NCBI GenBank assembly: GCA_903885605.1
Contig: CAISJD010000202.1
Location: 1 to 32,684 of the forward strand
Reading direction: 5' to 3'
Source: an uncultured Chthonomonas sp.
Lineage (GTDB): Bacteria > Armatimonadota > Chthonomonadetes > Chthonomonadales > CAJBBX01
Length of the DNA: 32,684 bases
Positions within the stretch are counted from its first letter, which is position 1. The number at the start of each line of letters is the position of its first letter. Below, piece after piece: positions 7,008 through 13,157 of the stretch. The translations under genes were made by a program, and so were the position numbers. The notes below the pieces were generated by a model. It did no database searches. It had not been told where the DNA came from and saw nothing but the letters and a program-made list of their open reading frames with translations.

Positions 7008-7936
7008 CAGTGCATCTCGGCGGCACAGGAGCCGATGCCGGGGCGGTAGTAGTTGAACAGCACATCCGGGTGGTCGGCCAGGAGCGACATGGGCACGGCG
7101 GCGTCGGCCAGGCCCTTGGAGATCATGAAGGCCGTCAGGCGCTGCCCGAAGGGGTTGTCGTGCGTTCCCGCCTGCCAGATGGAGACGCGTTCGGCCTGCC
7201 ACGTCTGCACAGGGCCCACCGAGAGGGCGTGCGTCGGCACCAGGGCCACGTTGCCGCCGCCGCTGGTGCGGGCGTTCTGCACCAGGGTGAGCGGATGGAG
7301 CTCCACCACGCGGGTGCCCTGCCGTCGGTAGACCTCGGGCGGAGGCGGCGCGTCGACATAGGCGCCGTTGCGGCGCGGCGGGTCGTTGAAGGCCCAGTGC
7401 TTGATCTCGCCCTGTCCGCCCTGCATCACGGCGCAACAGACGCCGCTCCAGGAGGCCTCGTAGGCGCTGGTGTCGGCCTTGGGGAAGTGGAGGTTGGCCT
7501 CGGGCATGGCCAGGCTCGGGTCGATGCGCCCGAAGCAGAGCTCCCGGTCGGCGCGCTCGAAGGAGAGCGGGTGGTCCACCGGGGCCTCACGGCTGTCCAG
7601 GTACCACTCGTCCATGCCCCAGAAGTGCGAGTCTTTGAGCGAGAGGCCCGTGGCGTTGACCAGGCGCGCCACCAGCGGAAGCTGCTCCGTTGGGCCGATG
7701 GGTCCGCAGATGCCCACGGGGTTGTCCGGCGTGGATCGGCGCCAGGCCGAGATGTACTCCAGAGCCTCGGCCAGGTAGAACTCGTCCAGCGAGTCGAACA
7801 TGCGGACGGTGAAGCCTGGCCGGCTCAGCTGCTCCATGTCATTCACGGTCAGCTTGGCCACGTCGGCCAGCAGGTCCGGTTCCAGCGTGGTGTAGTCCCA
7901 CCAGTCGGGCGCGATGCGGCTCAGGGGTCTGCTCAT
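7007..7936 (-). CDS. Divergent glucosamine-6-phosphate deaminase-like (NagB family) protein
   Basis: The protein is 309 aa and cytoplasmic. Its NagB likeness rests on several blocks. [10 protein letters not shown] (105-114) fits NagB FNMDEY, so D109 would match the catalytic Asp72. [16 protein letters not shown] (171-186) fits the GGVGNDGHIAFNEP block. [21 protein letters not shown] (237-257) fits the ALTVGVGT...A..V strand. NagB turns glucosamine-6-phosphate into fructose-6-phosphate and ammonia. Here the sugar-phosphate loop is [10 protein letters not shown] (75-84) rather than GTGSTP. In the triad block the Asp141 position is Ile178, His143 is kept (H180), and Glu148 is Asp185. The reaction or substrate has therefore probably changed. 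AGGAG lies ten bases before the ATG. The PIG-L gene is 42 bp upstream and the ThuA gene overlaps its stop. Confidence 0.75.
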   Translation of the reverse strand: MSRPLSRIAPDWWDYTTLEPDLLADVAKLTVNDMEQLSRPGFTVRMFDSLDEFYLAEALEYISAWRRSTPDNPVGICGPIGPTEQLPLVARLVNATGLSLKDSHFWGMDEWYLDSREAPVDHPLSFERADRELCFGRIDPSLAMPEANLHFPKADTSAYEASWSGVCCAVMQGGQGEIKHWAFNDPPRRNGAYVDAPPPPEVYRRQGTRVVELHPLTLVQNARTSGGGNVALVPTHALSVGPVQTWQAERVSIWQAGTHDNPFGQRLTAFMISKGLADAAVPMSLLADHPDVLFNYYRPGIGSCAAEMH

Positions 7937-7957
7937 CGTCTTCGTCTCCTCGTGGAC

Positions 7958-7979
7958 GGCCGGTGCGCGGGCGCCGGCC
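7958..7979. repeat. GGCCGG/CCGGCC inverted repeat after the PIG-L gene
   Basis: GGCCGG (7958-7963) and CCGGCC (7974-7979) form a 6-bp stem with a 10-base loop. It sits in the 42-bp gap between the PIG-L stop and the NagB-like start. It may pause transcription or protect the upstream message, and has no T tract. Confidence 0.35.
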
Positions 7980-8752
7980 TAGGCTTTCGAAATATCGACC
8001 ACGCCGGTCAGCCGGCTCAGCGGGTTGTCGGCCGGGTGCGGATGCCCCAGGTGCTGCCGGAAGGCCTCGGCGTGGCTCCCTCCGGCCAGCGGCCCGCGGA
8101 TGCCGCTCCAGCGCCGGGCGGACTCGATGTAGTTATCCATGCCGTGCTGCCGCCGGAGCCAGTCGCGCTGGCTGGCGTGGCAGGCCAGGGCGGCCAGCTT
8201 GCGCTCAAGGACGTCGGAGATGTCCACGGCGAAGCTGAGCGGGCACTCGTCCCCGAACATGTCGTGCCCCTCCAGCGCGTCGGTGTAGAGCAGGTAGGGC
8301 AGGCCGAAGGTGGGCGATCCGCCGCCGGGCGTCTCGTAGTTGCGCATGGGCGCGTTGAAGCAGGCGTCGCGCACGAGCTGCGACGTGATGATATGGTCGA
8401 ACATGTAGTCGTAGGGCGGCGTGGTGATGACGACGCCGGCGTCGACCTTACGGAGCATGGCGGCCACGCGGCGGCGGGCGTCCGCATCGAAGACGAAGTC
8501 CACATCGCCGAACTCGAGGCAGGTATAGGAGGCGGCGCCCACGGCCTGCGCCCCGGCGGCGGCCTCGGCGCGGCGGATATCGGCGATCTCGGCGCGGCCC
8601 ATCTCCACCGAACCCATGTCGCCGGAGGTCATGGTGGCCACGTGGACCTCCACGCCGGCGTCGGCCAGGCGGATCAGCGTCCCGCCGCAGAGGATCTCCA
8701 TGTCGTCCGGGTGGGGCATCAGGGCCAGCACGCGGTTGTTCCAGACCTGCAT
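7979..8752 (-). CDS. PIG-L/LmbE-family zinc deacetylase
   Basis: A 257-residue cytoplasmic protein. It has the PIG-L N-acetylglucosaminyl deacetylase motif PHPDD (residues 13-17; zinc ligands H14 and D17). The third ligand H120 is in MFDH. The end of the domain, VDISDVLERKLAALACHASQ (177-196), is typical. The family removes acetyl groups from N-acetylglucosamine-type sugars (GlcNAc-inositol, bacillithiol and mycothiol precursors, antibiotics, diacetylchitobiose). The start is ATG at 8752, sharing its A with the TGA of the acetyltransferase gene (TGATG), so translation is coupled. The longer in-frame extension upstream is the shadow of that gene. Being next to a NagB-like deaminase makes removal of N-acetyl and then of the amino group a reasonable pathway guess. 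Confidence 0.9.
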   Translation of the reverse strand: MQVWNNRVLALMPHPDDMEILCGGTLIRLADAGVEVHVATMTSGDMGSVEMGRAEIADIRRAEAAAGAQAVGAASYTCLEFGDVDFVFDADARRRVAAMLRKVDAGVVITTPPYDYMFDHIITSQLVRDACFNAPMRNYETPGGGSPTFGLPYLLYTDALEGHDMFGDECPLSFAVDISDVLERKLAALACHASQRDWLRRQHGMDNYIESARRWSGIRGPLAGGSHAEAFRQHLGHPHPADNPLSRLTGVVDISKA

Positions 8753-9291
8753 CACTTCAGTCCTTCCCTGGTCACTCGCAGCACGTACTCGGGGCAATCC
8801 TCCCCGGGCACCTGGACCGTCTTGACATACTCGAAGCCGATCTTGCCGTAGGCGCGTATGGCCGCCGCGTTCTCGGGGTCCGGCCCCACCACGCAGCAGG
8901 AGACCGTCTCCTCGGTGAAGAGGAACTCCCGAATGTACTGCGCCAGCGCGCGGCTTCCGAAGCCCCTGTGCAGATAGGCCGCCTCGCCGATGAAGAGGTC
9001 CAGGCCGGCCGCCCCCGGCTCGATCCGCAGCGCGGCGGCATAGGTCGGGTAGTCGCGGATCAGGTACGACTGGATGTAGCCGATGGGCGCGCCTCCGAGC
9101 TCGATGAGGGACCCCCGCGCCGGCTCCACGCCCGATATCTTCGGCCCGTACTCGGCCTGGACATCGGCGTAGCTCATGTCGCGCCGGGCGTACCAGCGCC
9201 GGGCATCCCCGGCCGCCAGCCACCGCGCCAGGCGCGGCAGGTCGGCCACGGTGAGGGGCACAAACTGGATGGGAGGCGGGTGATCCGGCAC
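8752..9291 (-). CDS. GNAT-family N-acetyltransferase (AAC(6')-like)
   Basis: The protein is 179 aa. The acetyl-CoA binding motif A is HRGFGSRAL (108-116), preceded by LDLFIGEAAYL (97-107). Motif B is NAAAIRAYGKIGFE (141-154). The order and spacing match AAC(6')/RimJ-type GNAT enzymes, which acetylate amines on sugars, antibiotics or polyamines. AAC(6')-like sequence does not by itself mean drug resistance. It is first in the cassette with PIG-L, NagB-like and ThuA genes. A GNAT and a deacetylase in one coupled transcript could interconvert acetylated and free amino sugars. The ribosome binding site is AAAGG, about six bases before the ATG. A perfect 14-bp palindrome lies 36-49 bases upstream of the start. 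Confidence 0.85.
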   Translation of the reverse strand: MPDHPPPIQFVPLTVADLPRLARWLAAGDARRWYARRDMSYADVQAEYGPKISGVEPARGSLIELGGAPIGYIQSYLIRDYPTYAAALRIEPGAAGLDLFIGEAAYLHRGFGSRALAQYIREFLFTEETVSCCVVGPDPENAAAIRAYGKIGFEYVKTVQVPGEDCPEYVLRVTREGLK

Positions 9292-9326
9292 GGTGTACCT
9301 TTCAGGATGGGCTCACGCCTATAGTT

Positions 9327-9340
9327 CCGCACCGGTGCGG
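9327..9340. promoter_or_regulatory. Perfect 14-bp palindrome upstream of the GNAT-PIG-L-NagB-ThuA cassette
   Basis: CCGCACCGGTGCGG is its own reverse complement over all 14 bases. On the minus strand it is followed two bases later by TATAGG, a possible -10 box, so it would fill the usual spacer between -35 and -10. That is a classic repressor operator position. No convincing -35 box is seen. Confidence 0.5.
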
Positions 9341-9371
9341 CCGTCTCCTGCCCCGGCAGCGGGGGCCAGGG

Positions 9372-9418
9372 TTGCCGACTTGCCGCTCTGCCAGCGGCGG
9401 CAAGTGGCAAGTCGGCAA
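9372..9418. repeat. 13-bp perfect inverted repeat with an extra internal arm
   Basis: TTGCCGACTTGCC (9372-9384) is the exact reverse complement of GGCAAGTCGGCAA (9406-9418). Inside the loop, AGCGGCGGCAAGT gives a second partner for ACTTGCCGCT, so two alternative stems compete. The element lies just after the end of the GHL10-like gene (minus strand). It could act as its terminator or be a REP-type element. Confidence 0.7.
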
Positions 9419-9438
9419 GATGGATGGGTGTGACCGCC

Positions 9439-10686
9439 CTACGCCAGCGCCTCCTGGAGCGTGTCCCACATGCCGTAGGCGGTGAGCTGGCCCGCGCAGA
9501 AGATGCATAGCCTTCCCGTGCCGGCGGCGCGGATGGCGGCTACGGTGCGCCGGAGCTTCTCGTGGGGCCATTGGGCCTGCGGGAGGGCGGCTTCGGCCTC
9601 CTCCTTGTATAGGAAGTTCACCGCGAAGCCGGGCCAGAGGGTGCGGTAGTCGCGGGCCCAGACCTTCTGCCGGCCTATCGCCTCGGCGAGCAGCGTCAGG
9701 TACTGCTCGAACGTGCCGGGGAAGTGGTCGCGGTAGTCCATGGGCATGCAGTGCTCGACGTAGGGCGCGAAGGTGCGCCAGTCCTGCCCGATGAAGCGGC
9801 CGCTGTGGATGGGGTTCTTGAAGACCGCCGCGGAGAACCCCATCTGGGGACGCACCTGCCGCACCGCCTCGCGCACCTCGCGTGCGAACTCGGTGACCCA
9901 GTGCGTGCGGTAGCTGTAGAAGAAGTGGTCCAGGTCGTTCAGGCCGCCCTGGAAGAAGCCGCCGTGGAGCAGGAACCGGCTCTGCATGGCCCGCGGCAGG
10001 CGGTCCCAGTTGGGCGGCAGGACGCGCGGGCTCTGCTCCCAGTGCGACTCGAGGTAGGGCCGGTCGTAGAGCTCGTGGTAGAAGGGCTCATCCGGGATCG
10101 CATCTGACACGAAGCCCGCCCAGCGCGGCATTTCGCGCAGGCAGTCGTCGCAGAAGCAGTAGGTGTCGGGCGCCAGGTCGCCGGGGTAGCGGATGTAGTC
10201 GTGGTGGACGGCGTCCACCTCGTAGCGCTCGGCGAACTCGCGGATGAGGGGCACGAGCCACTGGTCGGTGTAGCCGGGCCGGCGCGCTGGGCACATCCAG
10301 ACGGCGCCGTAGCGGCTCCCTCGGAGCGTCGTGCCGCAGGTGGGCCGACCGTCGGCGTCGGCGGCGGCCCACTCCGGGTGGCGTCGGTAGGCGGGGCCCT
10401 GCTCGCCCTCGTAGTAGTCGATGAACCAGGCGTGGAGCTGGATGCCGGCCTCGCGGCAGCGCCGGAGCAGGTGCGCCGGCATGTCGAACCCCTCATAGCC
10501 GGGCTCGACGGCCTCTGCGAACTCGCGGCTGGGGTAGCGGAGCAGGCCGTGCCCGCCCTTCACCTCCATGATGAGCGCCGTCACGCCCGCCCGCGCCGCC
10601 CGCTCGACGAACGCAGCCACCGAAGACTCGGACATCCCCGCGTCCGACGGCCCGCACCAGATCCCGCACTCCATCCGCTCGCCCAT
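9439..10686 (-). CDS. GHL10/YngK-like glycosidase-type TIM barrel
   Basis: The protein is 415 aa. The pattern matches the glycosyl-hydrolase-like GHL10 (YngK, formerly DUF187) barrel: VTALIMEVKGGHG (35-47), IQLHAWFIDYYEG (82-94), VDAVHHDYIRYP (157-168, the most typical motif) and CMPMDYRDH further on. CFCDDC (177-182) gives a cysteine cluster that could bind a metal. Members are thought to act on polysaccharides, but few have a known activity. Unusually, I see no signal peptide, so this one may work in the cytoplasm or have a role other than extracellular hydrolysis. The start at 10686 has GGAGGGG about 8 bases upstream, and an ATG four codons later is a fair alternative. The gene lies 147 bp upstream of the GNAT gene on the same strand, with strong inverted repeats between, so it is probably a separate transcript. 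Confidence 0.8.
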   Translation of the reverse strand: MGERMECGIWCGPSDAGMSESSVAAFVERAARAGVTALIMEVKGGHGLLRYPSREFAEAVEPGYEGFDMPAHLLRRCREAGIQLHAWFIDYYEGEQGPAYRRHPEWAAADADGRPTCGTTLRGSRYGAVWMCPARRPGYTDQWLVPLIREFAERYEVDAVHHDYIRYPGDLAPDTYCFCDDCLREMPRWAGFVSDAIPDEPFYHELYDRPYLESHWEQSPRVLPPNWDRLPRAMQSRFLLHGGFFQGGLNDLDHFFYSYRTHWVTEFAREVREAVRQVRPQMGFSAAVFKNPIHSGRFIGQDWRTFAPYVEHCMPMDYRDHFPGTFEQYLTLLAEAIGRQKVWARDYRTLWPGFAVNFLYKEEAEAALPQAQWPHEKLRRTVAAIRAAGTGRLCIFCAGQLTAYGMWDTLQEALA

Positions 10687-10713
10687 GGCGCCCCCCTCCC
10701 GGCCTGTTCGGCC

Positions 10714-10742
10714 CCCGATGGGCAGAACGTTACCCGATGGGC
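10714..10742. repeat. Direct repeat CCCGATGGGC, 19-bp period, upstream of the GHL10-like gene
   Basis: CCCGATGGGC occurs at 10714-10723 and 10733-10742, 19 bp apart and 28-56 bases upstream of the minus-strand start. Each copy is itself a short inverted repeat (CCC-GAT-GGG). Two such sites on about the same helix face look like a regulator binding pair. Confidence 0.5.
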
Positions 10743-10785
10743 GGCGAATGCCGGCACGTCCGCGTCCGTTTCACGACCACCCCGT

Positions 10786-10833
10786 CAACGACGTCAACCA
10801 CGTCCAAGTGGACGGGTCCTGTTGGCGTCGTTG
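10786..10833. terminator. Nested hairpin across the end of the HEAT-like gene
   Basis: CAACGACGTCAAC (10786-10798) pairs with GTTGGCGTCGTTG (10821-10833) with one mismatch. Within the loop CGTCC-AAGT-GGACG forms a second stem. The structure spans the stop codon of the minus-strand gene at 10794. There is no T tract, so termination is inferred from position only. Confidence 0.5.
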
Positions 10834-11699
10834 GCAGCGCTGTCGGCGCAGGCGGTCGGCGCGTCGTCGGGCTCGGGGCATGGCGCCGGCCGAAGGAGCG
10901 TCGCGGTGTCGGCTGAGGCGCCGGCGGGGGCCGGCCGCACGAGCATCTCCGCCGGGTTGGTGGGGTCCGACGCCGGGCGGAGGAGCGTCCTGCTCAAGCG
11001 GTTGGCCGGGATGCGCTCCTCCACGGCCTTCAGGGCCGCCTCGGCGGCGCGCCGCAGTTCTGCGTGTTGCCGTTTGCCCCGGCCCGCCTTGCCTGCCACC
11101 AGCTTGCGGAGGATGGCCGCGTCCTCCTGCGTGTCGCCGATCTGCGAGAGGGCGTGCACGGCGGCGGCGGCCAGCTGCACATCCGGTGACAGGATGCAGA
11201 CCCGGAGGCGGCCACGGTCGCCCGGCACCAGGAGGGAGGTACCGTCGGGCGTCACCGCCCAGAGGAGGCGGGCTAGCGGCGGACCCACTACAGAGAGGCC
11301 ATTGATGAGGCCTGAGCCCGACCAGGCAGTCTGGAGCAAGGGGCCGATGGCCCGCTTGTCGGCCGCTTCGCCCAGGAGCCGGACGGCCGTGCGCTGCCTG
11401 CGAGAGTATGCGAACAGCGCACCCAGACCCATTCCCGCCATCGCGAGGCCTGATGAAATCCTCCCCAGCCCCACCGCGTCGGCAAGGGCACTGATCGTCA
11501 CTGCCATCACCGCGTATGCGCCGGCAAACCGGGCCAGCGCCAGCCACCGCTCCTGCCGCACGACCTGCACAAGCCGAGGGAGGGCGACGGGGCCCAGGTT
11601 GGCCAGATCGCGCGCGGCGATCCGTGCCGCCGCGGCGTCGCGGCCCGAGGCGCGGCGCAGGAGGTCATCAACTTGCCTGGCAAGCTCGGCTTCGGTCAT
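10794..11699 (-). CDS. HEAT-repeat-like membrane protein
   Basis: The protein is 301 aa. It begins with a helical repeat (MTEAELARQVDDLLRRASGR, then ARDLANLGPVALPRLVQVV) of HEAT/armadillo type. Two hydrophobic segments follow (about 65-85 and 92-112). More paired helices come next (LLGEAADKRAIGPLLQTAW; AAAAVHALSQIGDTQEDAAILRKLV). The last roughly 60 residues are a Pro/Ala/Thr-rich disordered tail. Such repeats usually hold partner proteins and do not act as enzymes. The start at 11699 is chosen because the helical repeat begins there. The in-frame extension to 11981 reads through the hairpin-rich intergenic region and looks non-coding. No function can be assigned. The GHL10-like gene is next on the same strand, 107 bp away. 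Confidence 0.7.
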   Translation of the reverse strand: MTEAELARQVDDLLRRASGRDAAAARIAARDLANLGPVALPRLVQVVRQERWLALARFAGAYAVMAVTISALADAVGLGRISSGLAMAGMGLGALFAYSRRQRTAVRLLGEAADKRAIGPLLQTAWSGSGLINGLSVVGPPLARLLWAVTPDGTSLLVPGDRGRLRVCILSPDVQLAAAAVHALSQIGDTQEDAAILRKLVAGKAGRGKRQHAELRRAAEAALKAVEERIPANRLSRTLLRPASDPTNPAEMLVRPAPAGASADTATLLRPAPCPEPDDAPTACADSAANDANRTRPLGRG

Positions 11700-12067
11700 G
11701 GAGGCCCCGCTACGGGTGGTGTTGTGACGATGAACGATACCACGCAATGGGAGGGGATGGTGGGGCGCGCAGACCGGTGCAACTGCCCTGGGTGGGGTGG
11801 CCGTGGGTGCAACGGCCCGGCGACTGAAGTCGCGGCAACGTAAGGCGGGAAGTCGCCCTTCGGCGACTCCACGGCGAAGGCACACACCCCTTGGCGCTCC
11901 TACAGCGCCCGGTAGGGCACTTCGCGTCTCTACTTGGCCGTCGGCTCTGGCCGGCGGCGTTCCGCTTCGCTCTCTCCGCATGGATTGTGCGCCCCGGCTT
12001 GTTCCGTCGCAGGATTGCGCGGCTCGGCGGTGAACCTTAGGGCATCACGCATCAGGAGCCATGCCAC
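11700..12067. other. 368-bp intergenic region with three clustered hairpins, divergent genes on both sides
   Basis: No credible gene is seen. Bases 11820-11909 hold three short stem-loops: GCGACT-GA-AGTCGC (11820-11833), AGTCGCC-CTTC-GGCGACT (11851-11868) and GGCGCT-CCTAC-AGCGCC (11893-11909). The first two share the AGTCGC arm. The region should contain promoters for the HEAT-like gene (minus) and the URO-D-like gene (plus), but I find no clear consensus boxes. AGGAG lies nine bases before the plus-strand GTG start. Confidence 0.6.
11820..11909. repeat. REP-like cluster of three palindromic units
   Basis: Three stems of 6, 7 and 6 bp with loops of 2, 4 and 5 bases lie within 90 bp, the first two sharing the same arm sequence (AGTCGC). 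The short non-coding spacing resembles bacterial REP/palindromic intergenic elements. A copy count in the genome is needed to prove it. Confidence 0.55.
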
Positions 12068-13153
12068 GTGGAGCTAACGGGTAAGGAGAGGATCGCGCGC
12101 ATCCTTCGGCGCGAGCCGGTGGACCGCATCGGGCTGTTCGAGCACTTCTGGGGCGATACCCACGCCGAGTGGAGCAAGCAGGGCCACCTACACGAGGGCG
12201 AGGACCTGGCCGATACCTTCGGCTTCGACATGGCGCTCTGCTGGCCGCTCAACTTCGTCGCGGACCTGGACTACCCCGGCGAGGTGCTGGAGGAGACCGA
12301 CGAGACCATCCTCACGCGCAACGGCAACTACGCCACCATGCGCTCGCACAAGCTCCACTCCTCCACGCCGGAGCATGTGGACTTCCTTGTGAAGGACCGC
12401 CAGGGCTGGCTGGAGCACATCAAGCCCAAGCTCACTATCGACCGCCGGCGCATCAACTTCGAGGGCTACCGCAACGCCCGCAAGTACGCCGCCGACCGGC
12501 AGCGCTTTTTCGCCTGGTCGGGCGTCAACGTCTTCGAGATCATGAAGGACGTATGCGGCCACCAGTACATGCTCATGGGCATGGTGGACGACCCGGAGTG
12601 GGTGCGCGACATGGCCGACACCTTCGGTGCGCTCTGCGTAGAGCTGCAGAAGATCCTCTTCGCCGAAGAGGGGCTGCCCGACGGCGTCTGGTACTACGAG
12701 GACATGGGCTTCAAGGGCCGCCCCTTCATGTCGGCCGCCATGTACCGCGACATCATCCAGCCGGCCCACGCGCACACCATCGGCTACGCCAAGTCGCAGG
12801 GCCTCCCCGTCATCATGCACTCGTGCGGCTACATCGAGCCGCTGCTGCCGGGCATGGTGGAGGCCGGCATCGACTGCCTGCAGGTGATCGAGGTGAAGGC
12901 CGGCATGGACCTGCTGAAGCTCTACCGCGAGTGGGGCGACCGGCTCTCCTTCTGCGGCGGCATCGACGTGCGGGTGCTCTACACCAACGACCGCGAGCAG
13001 ATCGACGCGGAGCTGGAGGCCAAGATCCCCGAGGTGATGCGCCGCAACGGTTACATCCTGCACAGCGACCACTCGATCCCGAACACGGTGAACTACGAGA
13101 CCTACCGCTACTTCGTGGACCGGGGCCTGGCGCTCGGCACGTACGGGGCCTGA
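12068..13153 (+). CDS. Uroporphyrinogen decarboxylase-like (URO-D superfamily) protein, GTG start
   Basis: A 361-residue cytoplasmic TIM-barrel protein. It opens with KERIARILRREPVDRIGLFE, the usual start of non-haem URO-D-like proteins. The later barrel strand is GLPVIMHSCGYIEPLLPGMVEAGIDC, written here as IMHSCG (249-254) and EAGIDC (265-270). FCGGID (296-301) also fits. The H251-S-C253 pair matches two of the zinc ligands of MtaA/CmuA-type methyltransferases. The third position is HSDHS (332-336), not a cysteine, so an altered metal site is possible. The GTG start has AGGAG nine bases before it; the nearby ATG at 12060 is out of frame. Four bases separate its stop from the ATG of the 998-aa lipoprotein gene, so the two are surely one transcript. 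Substrate and reaction are unknown. Confidence 0.87.
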   Translation: MELTGKERIARILRREPVDRIGLFEHFWGDTHAEWSKQGHLHEGEDLADTFGFDMALCWPLNFVADLDYPGEVLEETDETILTRNGNYATMRSHKLHSSTPEHVDFLVKDRQGWLEHIKPKLTIDRRRINFEGYRNARKYAADRQRFFAWSGVNVFEIMKDVCGHQYMLMGMVDDPEWVRDMADTFGALCVELQKILFAEEGLPDGVWYYEDMGFKGRPFMSAAMYRDIIQPAHAHTIGYAKSQGLPVIMHSCGYIEPLLPGMVEAGIDCLQVIEVKAGMDLLKLYREWGDRLSFCGGIDVRVLYTNDREQIDAELEAKIPEVMRRNGYILHSDHSIPNTVNYETYRYFVDRGLALGTYGA

Positions 13154-13157
13154 CCCC

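Noticed and set aside
7010-8851. 613-codon open frame on the plus strand
   Set aside because: It is the antisense of the NagB-like and PIG-L genes, which have recognisable motifs and overlapping starts. The plus reading has no motif.
8752-9291. Aminoglycoside resistance gene
   Set aside because: The AAC(6')-like pattern is shared with many housekeeping GNAT enzymes, and its coupling to sugar genes argues against a resistance cassette. No integron or mobile element is present.
10687-10793. Small gene between HEAT-like and GHL10-like genes
   Set aside because: No start codon with a ribosome binding site and a sensible peptide fits. The gap is better explained by promoter repeats and a terminator.
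11700-11981. In-frame extension of the HEAT-like gene
   Set aside because: It reads through the palindromic units and gives Arg/Pro/Ala-rich sequence without helical repeats. The repeat starts at the ATG at 11699.
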